Shown: piece by piece, positions 1 to 11,413 of the stretch
How positions within the stretch are numbered: position 1 is the first letter of the stretch
Layout: the number at the start of each line of letters is the position of its first letter
Assembly (NCBI GenBank): GCA_030015575.1
Contig: CM057338.1
Coordinates: 634,128,189-634,192,188, forward strand
DNA length: 64,000 nucleotides
Direction: 5' to 3'
From: Agapanthus africanus
Lineage: Eukaryota > Streptophyta > Magnoliopsida > Asparagales > Amaryllidaceae
Program-made: the position numbers and the translations under genes
The notes under the pieces: generated by a model
The model's database searches: none
The model's input: only the letters and a program-made list of their open reading frames with translations
What the model was told of the DNA's origin: nothing

Positions 1-1601
1 AGAATGGGGTGCAGGATATTCCAAATGAATACCGCGATGCAAAGCAAAAGTAATCGGCTATAGTGAAGTTAGTGCCCTGACGCAAACTTCTGTCCAAGGG
101 GTCACTCCCGGTGAAGGGATCTCGGCCCTTGCCTCGTCGACTGAGGAGCAGGATATTCCAAATGAATACCACGATGCAAAACAAAAGTGAACGTCCTTGC
201 AATAACAGCTTTTTGAAAAGTGTTCCAACAACATCAGAATAGGTTTGTTTTAACTTGCATTGATCCGAATCAACGCAGTCCCATCAATTGATCACACCAC
301 AAAGAACGAAAATATACTGACGTACGTATATGCCATCCGCATTTGCCACTGGGTCCCGTCATCACCCGTTAGGTTAGCTAACTAACGGCAGAGCGGGGAC
401 TGGACTAGCGCAGATGAAAAAAATATACAACATCTACTAATATATATATCAATATATTATATTTCGCTCAAGGCGTGAATAAAATGCAACATCACAGAAA
501 TGTACAGCATCACAGAACAATACAGATATCTGGGATCCCCGGGTTTCACAGAGCCACTACTGAAACCCGACGTTCCCCTGGTCGTGTGGATAGCCTGTGC
601 AATGAAATCCTAGACCCCTACGGGCGCGGAAAGTCACCCGCCAAAACCTGAAGCGAGGCAGCCCCCTTCAGCACCGTGAATGGACCACCCAGCACTTCAC
701 GGGATCCGGTAACTTGGGCACCCCTCCTGGGTCAACCTGTACCCCCTACGAGTGCGGCGAATAGCCCGCCAATTCCAGACTGAAGCCCCCTCCGTCTCAA
801 TGCCCTGAGATGCGGGCCCGTTGCCCTCTAGAACCCGGCTATCCGTGCACCCCTCCACGGGGTAACCCTAGTACAGAAAGTAAAATATACATACAACGGG
901 TACATCGACCGCAACCAGGTCGTGCCCCAAAAGAATAATACAAACAGGCAGTGACGGCAGTCCACATGTCGGACGCTCGCCCCGCAATATCAAATGTACA
1001 TAATACAACAAAACTTTACTAGCATTGCATCCAGGCTATCCCCACGACCGATCCGCAACATCACAGCAAAAACACAGAACATCAACGTGAAAGTCACGTT
1101 CGCAAATCCGTCTAACCGTGCTATAGCAGTTAGACAGGATTTACCGATCGAGTGACATTCACAGTAGCAGATATAATGTAAATACTGTGAAAAAAATGTG
1201 TTTAAAATATCCGATCGATCAAAAAATTAACAAGTGGGCCCCTAAGCAATACTGTAGCACTCACAGAAAATCTGGGCCCAATATTAATATTCCAAAACCC
1301 CTAAAATTAGCCCAGAAGCCCACTGGAGAAATTGGACACAGTGAGGACACCAATATGCGGCGGAACCGTGGCCCAAGGGGGGGTTTGGCCGCGGTTCCGC
1401 GCTTCAGTCGTCGACTGACCGTGTCGAATTTTTCCAGTAGTCTTAGAATTTCCAGTACATCACTTTTCTGTAACCTGAAAAAAATTTTGACACCAAAAAT
1501 TTTCAACAGAAAACTGATGTGAACAAAAATGTAGATTTTGGAATTTTGGTCAATCGGAAATGCAAAACACATCAAACGAAGCTAGACGAAATTAATGGCG
1601 A
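1..1601 (-). other. Copia-C untranslated leader, partial
   Basis: This is noncoding leader on the minus strand. It shares blocks with the Copia-A and Copia-B leaders: a GC-rich twin motif (1357-1402) and a conserved block at about 320-420 matching 53730-53830 that contains an inverted repeat at 366-388. A segment of about 40 bp at 11-50 recurs at 148-187. The small open frames here are not supported as genes. Confidence 0.75.
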
Positions 1602-1614
1602 GGCTCTGATACCA
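1602..1614 (-). other. Copia-C primer binding site (initiator tRNA-Met)
   Basis: The minus strand reads TGGTATCAGAGCC, the standard plant copia primer site complementary to the 3' end of initiator tRNA-Met. It lies one base inside the LTR end at 1616 and so fixes both the orientation and the LTR boundary. Confidence 0.93.
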
Positions 1615-2329
1615 CTGTAAGTGCACGGCGGCGCCCCGGACGTCAATCCGACGGCCAAATGCGGAAGCGGTGATAAACTTTAATTTTGCGAACTTAGCAA
1701 ACCGGCACCACCGCGCACTAAACCCCGAATCGGGCCATTAAACTTGTCCTAGCTAACTAACAAGATAGGGAAGAGATATACCGAGTGATCCGAGTCCTCC
1801 GGTCTTCTCGTCATCGTCCCGATCTCCCGCGGAAACTCCGGTCGTCGCATCCTTGCCGGAAGGGCACCACATCGTCTGCATCTTTTACGGGCTCCCACCT
1901 CAATACCGAGGCAACTCGGGCACGAAGCTGGCAAGTCGACGTGCCCAAGGTTTGCTGTAGAATGTGTAGTGCTTTGTCTCTTTAGGGTTATGTTGCCTTG
2001 ATGGAGGAATGGAATTTTCAAGTGGAACTTTCATTTATCAAGCATGGAATGAGATGATAAATTTTCCTCACCGAAATGAAATCTCTCATTTTTCTCCTCT
2101 CCTCAAGTTGTGGCCGGCCATGCTCTAATGAGGAATGGTGGTGGAGTGAGAACATAAAGCAAGAGGGAGGTGAGTGTAGGAGATGAGAAATGGTGACCAT
2201 AAACAAAACATTATCATAACAAATGAACATCAAACCCATACCCTTTCTAATCTCATTTAATGCAAGTGATGGAGGGAATCAAAGATGCTATCATAATCTC
2301 TCATCTCACAAATAAAACCTCCACAAAAT

Positions 2330-2353
2330 GTTATTTGCAAACTTGCAAATAAC
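2330..2353. repeat. Short perfect inverted repeat
   Basis: Arms GTTATTTGCAA and TTGCAAATAAC (11 bp each) are separated by 2 bases, inside the Copia-C LTR. Close by, TCCGGCCGG and CCGGCCGGA (about 2370-2405) make a second, GC-rich inverted repeat. Confidence 0.7.
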
Positions 2354-2583
2354 CCCCTCCATCGGAAAAGTCCGGCCGGGAAAGAACAAAGGAAAACCGG
2401 CCGGAACGGAATGCAAACTGGCAACTCCAGAAAACTGGTCCCGTAATAAATTACAGGAAAACCCCGATACTGTGCATACACAACCGCATATGTATTCCAT
2501 CCAGATACAAATGCAAAGAGACAAAATCTACACTGTACTATACTAGGATCCGGCTTAAAACAAAGCCGGCTAGTAATATCCGT

Positions 2584-2728
2584 CCGATCCTGATCTGTGC
2601 AATACCGCACGTATCTGATCGAACCCTGCCATATATCTATACGGCCTCTAGTACAAACCGACCGATCCCGATCCGTGCAATACCGCACGTATCTGATCGG
2701 ACCCTGCCATATCTCCATACGGCCTCTA
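2584..2728 (-). repeat. 67-bp tandem repeat, two copies, in the Copia-C LTR
   Basis: Units at 2584-2650 and 2662-2728 (period 78) are about 93% alike. Each contains, on the minus strand, a CGTGC/GCACG hairpin and a GCCGTA/TATGGC hairpin equivalent to hairpins in the Copia-A and Copia-B LTRs. Confidence 0.85.
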
Positions 2729-3809
2729 CAGCGTTTCGCCCGAAAACCTGAGTAACTGAAATTGTGGTGGACTCTAAAGACTCGTCAATACTATGGCTGT
2801 GGATTTAACCACTAGCACGTCAGAGGTATAAGCCAATACGTAACGGGCCACCAGCTATTGACCAAAAGGGACATCGATGAGCGAGCTCATCCTGACACCC
2901 TACTGAGCCTGTCAGTGACAATATCCGTATAGTCCGGTCCGTTCGTCTACGAGCATCGCATGGCGGGCCTAGGGGGTTGGTAAAAGTCAGACCCCCAAAA
3001 GCGGTACAAGTCGTGTCGGAGTGTAGCCCAGAACACCCTGAGATACTACTGGAATACCTACCAGTAAATCTCCTGCCTTGGCCAAGGACTTCGTGTAATG
3101 GCTCTCCTAGACACAGCGCGACCTCACCCCCAATACCGGGAGAGACGAACCCCCGAAGATCCGCTCACTGCCTCCATGTGGCTCGGGACTGTACCCAACT
3201 AAAACCTGTTTGCACGACTCCTTTGAGCCGTGGTAGGGTAGTAATCAAAGTACAGTGGGAACTCACACGAGACAAATGACGATCCCCAGGTCGATGAACT
3301 AACCTGTACACATGTCACCAGGAAACTGCTATCTGACGTCAGGTATAAGACCAACTAGCATGTTCCCGGCGAGTCATGTCCGGTGTACTCATAACCCAAT
3401 GAGCACCTGTATACATCTTAGATGAACCAACTGACACCAGTGGCTTATGAGACCGGCCACCGCCCCTCGTCGGGGTCTCGACTGTATACACTAGTCTACT
3501 CTGGAGAATCGATGCCCTGTCTCGAAACTCCCACGACTAGGGACCTTTTAAGGATGTGCTTATAGACTCCAGCTCTTACTTATATGATCGCCCTCATACT
3601 GCTGGCAGTCAAGCAAGAATCCTAGGGGCTCTATCAACGTGCAATAGCGACCTGTCAGGTCACCTAAAGCAGTACACGATGATAAAGGTAAACCAGATAG
3701 CATACTATCATCTCGAGTAAGACTGTTCTACCGGGATAGGTCCTCCCTCATTCATTGCAATCACGTGCCTGTGATCCAATAATTGACTCTGAGGGCACTA
3801 TCTCCAACA

Positions 3810-4256
3810 GATACATCTATGCAATCGTGTGTCCCTGGAATCATGCCCTGGTCAGTCCTCGTCCGTGACGAGCTCATGCTGACAGCAACTCTAGACGTAG
3901 CTATCTCTGCCCGTGTAATCGTGGCAGCAAAAATCATAAACCGATAATGATGAGGATAGATCATAGGAATGGATATAATATTGTGCATGGAAATATACAT
4001 CCTAAGGCTTCTTAAGCGCAGTGGCGTATCGTAAGTATGCCGCGGAACATACATACGGTACATCACTCTACTTAAGTCACATACTCCATCAACCAAGGTC
4101 AACCTATGCGACGAAAGTTCGGGTGTAATACCCCCTCGACCAAGTCTAAGTTCCGTAATGTCAAGCCTAGGTTACGAATATATATAAACGCCCTAGACTC
4201 CGCATAGTCAAATATAGACTCGAACCAAAGTTAACCTAGCGCTCTGATGCCAACTT
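3810..4256 (-). other. LARD-2 left internal fragment (primer-site side)
   Basis: This fragment is nearly identical to 10967-11413, the primer-site side of the complete internal domain. It abuts the outer edge of LTR 4257-8549, where only flanking host DNA or a TSD should lie if that LTR were a terminal 3' LTR. It is cut at 3809 by Copia-C. The primer site complement is at 4241-4252 with one mismatch. Confidence 0.85.
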
Positions 4257-6555
4257 TGTCACGACCCGAAATAGCTTGTGACTGGCACTTGAATCATATG
4301 AAGTCTATAGGACCCCATCTAATTCAAGTAAGACAAAAAATCCAAGAAATCTAAACCATTTTTAAGGAAGAAGTGAAGAAAACATGTTTTAAAACAAGTG
4401 GTTTTAATAACATAAGCCGAAGTATGCATTTTTCAAATCTCAAGTCTTTTCTGAAAATTTCGGCAGAGTTTCCTTTGTAAATACTGGCCCCAAAAGGGTA
4501 CAACATGCATAATATATATAAAGGCATTCCCAAGCGGGAGCTAGCTCTTCGCCAATTGGCGATCACAACCACGCAAGCAATATAATATACAACGCCGAAG
4601 GGCGAGGGTCAAAACTCAAAGGAAACCGATAACATCAAGAAAACCATAATAATGCAGCGCGACTCTAAGGTCGAAATAATATACACTGGTCTTTCTAAGT
4701 CAAATAAATATACAAGTCTGGTTGATGGAGTTTACTAGATACAACTGAAATATAATAAAAGGTACAATGGTGGTCACGATGCAAATGAACCCACCTACCA
4801 AAGCAATCACCCGGAAAGATGAAGTGTGCCAGCAAAGCCTCCAAAGAAACCTGTACGGCAAAACCTGCAAGAAACTGTGGCACAACGGGGGTGAGTTGCC
4901 AACTCGTGAGTAGAAAATATCACAGAGCAGAAATCGCATGCTTAACTCAATCCTAGGTCATACGATCAGTAATATCCTCAAAATGATAAAAATATAACCT
5001 GAAACATCTGCTAATGGCCAGGGTAAACATTTGTACATAAGTGTAATACCAAGTGCTCGTGTCAGTGCCTCAGGTAGCAATAAATCTTGTATATGATGTA
5101 TGAATGCATGAAAACAGAATACATCTAAAGGAGAAAACTGTTTTCTTATCTAAGAGAGATTTCTGTATAAATCGAAATATCATCAATGAAATCAACAGAA
5201 AATCTGTGTCTAGCATCGACACAAAATATATGTATCTCTCTATCTCAGTACCTAGGGCTCTGGCAATCCGGACTGGCCTGTATCATCAAATATCAGTATC
5301 TAGGGCTCCGGCTATCCGGACTGGCCTATACTCCGATCGGTATCCTCCGGATATCCATCGAGTCACAATAAAATCATCGGTCGATAGTGCTCCCATGCCA
5401 GTCTCAACGCCATCATCTGCGACCATCTTGCCTCGGGGTAGCGCACCGGGTCCACCATGCACCCACAGATGGTTCCTCCTCCTCGAATCGGGTGTATGAT
5501 ATCGCTCAAGAGCCGAGAAAACTCATGGTGGACATATCTCAAGTCATAACATGAGAAAACCGCAATTTTATCTTTAGAAATGATAATCAGTTTACAAAAT
5601 CCTTGCGGTTTCTCCAAATCCATAAATCTCATGGAAATCCGAAATCTCAAAATAAAGGGTCAATAACAATGAATACTGGGCTCCGGCAATCCGGTCCGGC
5701 CCTTAATATCATGGCAATGAATATGTAAATATACATGAAAAATCACAGTAATAAATGCAACATCTAACTAGCACAATAATGATATATCGGAACTATCAGC
5801 TAACAGCGATAACAATGAACTAATATTCTCAAAAGTGTACGTGACATGGCAATTCCGATGATGATGTGTGTGAGCCGGCATGTAAGTGTTCGTAGACATG
5901 CGCATCATCAGTAATGGTGCTGGTGTCCTGACAGCATGGTATCATAATAACAATAAAAGTACATTTAAACATGCAATGCAGTGCGATATGAACAGCCTGA
6001 ATATACAGGATAAATAATAAATGTAACAATAAGGAATCTACATTTTGCATACGAGTCATACAATTGTCATTTGAAATAAGACGAATTGTGGTGTTTAGAA
6101 AATAAGGCTACGGTGTTTTTAAGATAAGGTACGTCCTTTGAAATATCCGTAGAATCCATTGGCCTGCCTTTAAAATACTCACGATTCGTTAGTTTTGAAA
6201 TAAGTATGACTTGAGTCCAATCTAACATCAACTAAGTAAACTACAGTTCTAAACTAACAGACTAATCAAAAGGGTAAGGAAAACCACCTAAGTCTGAGTC
6301 GATATCTGTATCTCGTAGTCGGTGATCCCGCCTCAATAGTATCATGTATGATACAATATATCATATGACATCCTCGAGTCAAGAGTGAGAATCTATCATC
6401 ATAATCATATCACGTACGGTAAATCCATCGTACGGCATCCCAATTCTGGGTACGGGTCAAATATCACATTATCTCATTATTCATCCGGTATCCTTATCAT
6501 CATATCCTGAATTAGGGTACTGATCTAAAATCTTGTACAATCTGATACCATCCAC

Positions 6556-6577
6556 ATATATATATATATATATATAT
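6556..6577. repeat. (AT)n microsatellite
   Basis: A pure AT run of about 22 bases in the LARD-2 LTR; the matching place in the other LTR (about 47900) is much shorter. Confidence 0.95.
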
Positions 6578-6727
6578 GCATGTGTATGAAAACAGACCGC
6601 CTAAAGACCCGCTATAATAACATGTCGTATCTCATAATACGAACCAAATCTCATCACCGATCTCGTGGCTTCATGCCCAATCATATCGACTCATCTCCAA
6701 ATACTATATACTATCCTCATTATCCAT

Positions 6728-6803
6728 GTATATGTATACATATATATATATATACACACACATACTCACATACATATATATGTGTGTGTGTATATATATA
6801 TAT
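6728..6803. repeat. Mixed TA/CA/TG microsatellite
   Basis: Runs of TA, CA and TG steps in the LARD-2 LTR. The homologous place at 48057-48142 has different run lengths, as expected from slippage since insertion. Confidence 0.93.
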
Positions 6804-8550
6804 CCCCATATACGAACAAGTAAGTAAAATGTATGCGTGTGTGTGTGTGTGTATCTTATTGTAGGGTTTCGCAACTAAAACTAGCTAACGACACTATCAT
6901 CCAATTACACTAAAATTTAACCATGAACTCCTAAAGTCTATCTAGATAATCATTTAGTCTCACAAAACACAAATTTATATATAATATATATCGTATACTA
7001 CACTACGAACTGCGGGGGTGCTATATGCCATCCACCCGACTTCCCCCTTAGATATATATCTACTCACATTGATCCTTGCATGCCGAAGTCGATGTTACCA
7101 TCCTCTTCTTCATCATTCGAAGTCCATATGAGGGGGGTACCAACATATTTATCACAAGACATCGTAAATAGAAATCGCGCACGAAAACCAAGTCGGCATG
7201 CGTATCACACATAGTTTAAAACCTATGATCTATGCATGCACGAATAACGAAACAACTCTCGACGATCGACGTATAAACGTGAATCGACCGATATATAACA
7301 CAAATACCAAATTCCAATTCATTAAAATCCGCAAAACGAAATCAGAAACTTTGAAAACTTGCTCCAGATTTTACTCGAGGTGAAATTGGCCAATTTTGCA
7401 TATATGGAGGGTCTATTTTACAGATACTGGAGCCACAGAACAAGCACGAAGCCAATATACCCTAACCTGGCCGCAAATTGCAGCTAGAACTAATTAATCT
7501 GCTGCAAGGCAATTGAATTGGGGTCTTGGGTCTTAGGGTTATCATCTAGGTGGCCTGCACGACTCATTGTGATCGCTAAATAATTTTCAGGTCATCGGGG
7601 TTATAGCAGATGTCAAAATACCATCACCAAAGTTTACAAAATACGATATCGGGGTTTCTAAGTTCATGTTGCGGGGTTTAATTCTCTGGTTTAAGTCTCT
7701 AATCACACACTAAAGGGGTTGTATGGTCTCTACTAAACTCAATTACAGTTTTAGATTCAAATCTAACCCTAACCACTTCTAGAAATTTTTAAAGTTCACT
7801 AATATACACTAAATCAGTTCTAAACATGTATGGATGCTTAAGGAATTGAAATACTACACTAATGGTGGAGAAATTACCTCATTTGGCAACTCAAGAATTT
7901 TCTTGAGTTGCCCCAAGCCTTTAAAATCCAAATTTTCTTGGTCCGAAGTGTTTGTGATGAGCTTGTGCATGTTTTTAGTGAAAGGGGATGATGTTTTGAA
8001 ATAGGATTGAGGGTGTTTGTGAGGTTTGAAGAGGAGGTGGAGGGAGTGGCTGCCATGGGAGAGGAAGGGGGAGGAAAGATGAAGAAAATGAGAAGGGAAA
8101 AGAAATGGCCAAGTCAAAGGAAACCCCTCACCTCTCTCTCTCATGCCCATCCGTCTTTGTTTATTCATTTCTTTTTCTTTTTTTTTCTTTTCTAATCTTT
8201 TCTTTTCATTTAAAACAAAGTCATGCATGAAAAATAAAGAAAAAGCCATGGTAGAAAATGTAAAAATATGAAATATGATATGGTGCATGTCATGTGCACA
8301 AATCAAGGTTAATGCACGATTAGCGATATCTAATCAAGATTAGCATTAAAATAGAATATAATTAATCATCAAAATTTGTAATTTGCTTAAATCATATAAA
8401 ACACCCTCATTTCAGTAATTTCTATAATTTTCCAAATATTTCCCCATTTATCGATAATTAATTATACCGCATTAACAAATATTCATAGTATTTATTATTT
8501 AACTAAATAAATTCCCAAAAATAATATTTTATTTTTCTGAAATGTTACAG

Positions 8551-8565
8551 TCTTCCCCACTTAAT
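8551..8565 (-). other. LARD-2 polypurine tract
   Basis: The minus strand reads ATTAAGTGGGGAAGA directly before the LTR start TGTAACATT at 8549. Its place opposite the primer site confirms minus orientation. Confidence 0.8.
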
Positions 8566-8933
8566 GAAATTCGGTCCCCGAATTTAAATTTAAACCCCTA
8601 AAATACTAAAACATTTCAGTAAAAAGATCAAGTCGTCGGGGTTTCGAATCATCAATACACAAAATACATCGTAGCGCAATGCATGCACATGAAAAACGAG
8701 TATATAAACCAAAATCCAAACTCCGTCAAGCATCCCGCACTCATCGGAGTTATGGAGAAGACACTAATGTCTAAATCCAATACGAAAACCAACATGATAT
8801 ATATCAAAACTATACATGTAAACATCGTGGTAGATTCGTCAAAACATCTGAAAGAAATGCATGCCAAAATCTTTTCCAATCGCTGTGCAATGCGCGTATC
8901 ACTGCACAGTGGCGGACGTCTATTGTAGGAAAA

Positions 8934-8937
<4 letters not shown>

Positions 8938-8966
<29 letters not shown>
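8938..8966. repeat. (AT)n microsatellite
   Basis: An AT run of about 29 bases in the LARD-2 internal domain; it is not present at the matching place in LARD-1. Confidence 0.95.
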
Positions 8967-8968
<2 letters not shown>

Positions 8969-9231
8969 TTTGTTCACATACACGTCCCGCCGTTTTGAAA
9001 AATAATTTAGAAGGCTTTCCTTTGTTAAATGTCTCGTGTCATCTCGGACATGTAGGTAAATACTGAGACTATAGCTCCTTTTTGGAAATCCCTTCGATAA
9101 CTATCAATGCATGCAAAAATATATCCAGGTACTGTCCTCGGACTAGTCCTGCTCAGCTACAATACCATATAGTAAGTATCATAAAACATACTGCTCCAAA
9201 AGAAATAAATCCAAAAATGTATATAAGGATG

Positions 9232-9735
9232 CCACGTGCGTCTCGTGCGCACGGAAATCGAAATCAATAAATGTGCCATACATGTGCACAGAAATAAATC
9301 TATGTGCAACGGGTGTGCACGAAAACACCTGCCAAGGGCAACGGGTTGGCTGACAGCAATATCAGGTGCATCTGATATGCACGAAGAATCTCGATTTAGT
9401 GCATCTGGCGTGCACCAAAATCGCATCAAACGCGTCAAGTATGCGCAAGAATCCGAATCAAGTGCACGAGGTGCACGAAACCAATATCGAGTATTACAAT
9501 CGAAATCGACGGTATACAACACATTTCAATCCAAATCCAAATCAGGTATACCGTGGCATATAATCTCATAACCATGTGCATCAGCGTGCACAAAATCAAA
9601 TCAAAATACTAAAAGTGCATGAAAACGATGACGAAAGCACAAGTCAAATCACATGCATGCCATAGGCATGAAATCAGAATCAACATCTCGAATGACATCA
9701 AATCAAAGTCAAGTGCAACTGTGGTGCACAAAATC
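9232..9735. repeat. Degenerate GTGCAC array in LARD-2
   Basis: About a dozen imperfect units, roughly 30-40 bp each, built as GTGCATctGGTGTGCAC followed by an A-rich AAAATC-type tail. The palindrome GTGCAC recurs as the best kept part. The matching array in LARD-1 is at 40077-40455. Confidence 0.75.
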
Positions 9736-11397
9736 TCAATTATGCAAATAAATCGCCCAAAATACCGAAATCAATGATGGCGGAAACAGTCCCGCTCTGG
9801 CACATACTCTAAAGATCTCTGGCCAACTTTCATGGTCACTCATAATATGTCTCGTCGACGATGCCGAACTCTGGCCTGCTGGGTGTGCACAATATAACCG
9901 CTCCTGGGTCCAAGTCTTCTCGTTTGGTATTCCAGAAAGGTTCTGTCGAAGTCTTCCCCAAGTCTCGTTTCTGCCGAACTGCCCGGAAGTTATCACCTTT
10001 TACTAAATCGATTTCTTGTTCCGGAACGGCTGCATACTCTTCGCGACTCCTTCTGGAAGGTATTTTCATATACAACGCCTCTGCATGTGTATCACATCTC
10101 TGATGTCAGCGGAGTGGAACGCCATCTCATCAAGATCTCGTACGAACCTCTTACTCCACTTTTCTCTAATGTCGACTGATTCGGACTCGTCTCTTCGTGG
10201 CTACATGGACTGCGCTCCAACGACTATACTATATCTGGAGTCGTTCAAGCAATGTATTCCATCACATGATATTCGAACGACGTCGAACTTTTCGATCGAT
10301 GTGTCAAAGTTCCATAATCCCCCAAGAGCTCAACATCTTGAGTACAGTTTAATAATATTCAGGACATGCCACAGTACCTATGGACCAAACGTAGAAGGGC
10401 AAACCCAAGTCTCATTAATGGCACCGCGGAACTGCTGCAAACCCTAAGGTTTTAAAGCGTTCTCATGGTCATTATATCGAGTTATGGTTTCATTCTTCTA
10501 GAGGGTCCACGGAATTACTAGCATGTTTTTCCGAATACTTTAAACTTGGAAAAATAGGTTTCTGACATTCGATCAATTTCTATTGACTCTCAACATACCT
10601 GCGTGATGTCGTCTCAAGCTGGAATCAATCAATCTGATGACCTCATATCGGGGTAGGCAACGAATCACATGTCCTAGTCATTCATCCTTGGTGACTAGCG
10701 ATCTTCTATCATATCTCTAAGTATAAACTCGTACTGCATTAGCTCTAAACATCTGGGGCGATATCTCGTCAGTCGCCGCAACTACTGAATCTTTTGTCCG
10801 CACGCTGAACAATGCCTCAATCATCAGGAATAATCGGTGCATTAAAAATCATCACATTCTGGCTGGCTTCTAGCAGTGGCCCAATCCTCTGGTGCTGATC
10901 TGCACGTTTGAGAAATTTTGTACAAGCGATCCACCAAACGCACATGGCACGAAAATACAATAGGACGATACATCTACTCAATCGTGCGTCCCTAGAATCA
11001 TGCCCTGGTCAGTCCTCGTCTGTGAAGAGCTCATGCCGACTGCAACTCTAGACGTAGCTATCTCTGCCCGTGTAATCGTGGCAGCAAAAACCATAAACCG
11101 ATAATGATGAGGATAGATCATAGGAATGGATATAATATTGTGCAAGGAAATGTACATCCTAAGGCTTCTTAAGCGGAGTGGTGTATCGTAAGTATGCCGC
11201 GGAACATACATACGGTACGTCACTCTACTTAAGTCACATACTCCATCAACCAAAGTCAACCTATGCGACGAAAGTTCGGGTCTATTACCCCCTCGACCAA
11301 GTCTAAGTTCTGTAATGTCAAGCCTAGGTTCCGAATATATATAAACGCCCTAGACTCCGCATAGTCAAACATAGACTCGAACCAAGGTTAACCTAGC

Positions 11398-11409
11398 GCT
11401 CTGATACCA
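11398..11409 (-). other. LARD-2 primer binding site (tRNA-Met type)
   Basis: The minus strand reads TGGTATCAGAGC four bases after the LTR end (GTGACA at 11414). This matches the tRNA-Met primer site used by many plant elements. Confidence 0.88.
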
Positions 11410-11413
11410 ACTT

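Larger units (their letters stand above)
1..3809 (-). mobile_element. Copia-C: Angela/BARE-like copia element, partial (LTR and leader only)
   Basis: Read on the minus strand this is a 5' LTR (3809 down to 1616), a primer binding site (1614-1602) and about 1.6 kb of untranslated leader that runs off the left edge; no gag or pol lies in the window. The outer end begins TGTTGGAGATAGTGCCCT, close in layout to the BARE/Angela LTR start. The flank GATAC at 3810-3814 is the likely TSD copy, but its partner is outside the window. The element is inserted in the internal domain of LARD-2: the flank from 3810 matches 10967 onward. Angela lineage is inferred from the LTR start, the long leader and likeness to Copia-A and Copia-B. 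Whether the element is whole cannot be judged. Confidence 0.85.
1616..3809 (-). repeat. Copia-C 5' LTR (2,194 bp)
   Basis: The minus-strand LTR opens TGTTGG at 3809 and ends CACTTACA at 1616, next to the primer site. Its middle (about 2,880-3,240) is the reverse complement of the block also found in Copia-A, B and D LTRs around the words CTCTCCCGGTATTGGGGG and GACTTGTACCGC, which shows all four belong to one lineage. It contains a 67-bp repeat present twice (2584-2728) and an 11-bp-arm hairpin at 2330-2353. No gene is seen in it. Confidence 0.88.
4257..8549 (-). repeat. LARD-2 left (shared) LTR, 4,293 bp
   Basis: On the plus strand it begins TGTCACGACCC and ends AATGTTACA. It aligns along its length with the three pieces of the right LTR (11414-13632, 47813-48950, 61613-62143). 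It contains TA/CA microsatellites at 6556-6577 and 6728-6803, whose length differs from the other LTR. Small minus-strand open frames around 7850-8300 recur in both LTR copies, but only because the LTRs are copies; they match no family I recognise. Confidence 0.88.
8550..11413 (-). other. LARD-2 internal domain (noncoding)
   Basis: A 2,864-bp domain between polypurine tract and primer site. No reverse transcriptase, integrase, protease or gag motif is visible on either strand. It is related along most of its length to the LARD-1 internal domain (39634-42242), including the GTGCAC array and a block near 9810-10450 matching about 40630-41300. It carries an (AT)n run at 8938-8966. It probably moves only with proteins from another element. 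Confidence 0.8.

Noticed and set aside
1187-2021. Overlapping small frames on both strands near the Copia-C leader/LTR junction
   Set aside because: They straddle the primer site and LTR end and show no domain; they are chance frames in a GC-richer stretch.
5104-5499. 131-codon frame and its counterpart at 12286-12660
   Set aside because: Both are in LARD-2 LTR copies; the frames differ in extent and the sequence is made of short repeated words (CTAGGGCTCCGG...).
7854-8306. Minus-strand open frames of 60-150 codons recurring at 61845-62141
   Set aside because: They recur because both lie in LARD-2 LTR copies. The sequences are low-complexity (Ser/Pro/Leu/His) and match no family I recognise.
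9232-9735. CRISPR-like array
   Set aside because: Units are degenerate with no constant repeat and spacer lengths vary; the setting is a plant retrotransposon interior.
9836-10447. Open frames in the LARD-2 interior with counterparts at about 40628-41304
   Set aside because: The nucleotide match is kept but the reading frames are not kept between the two LARDs, so protein coding is unlikely.
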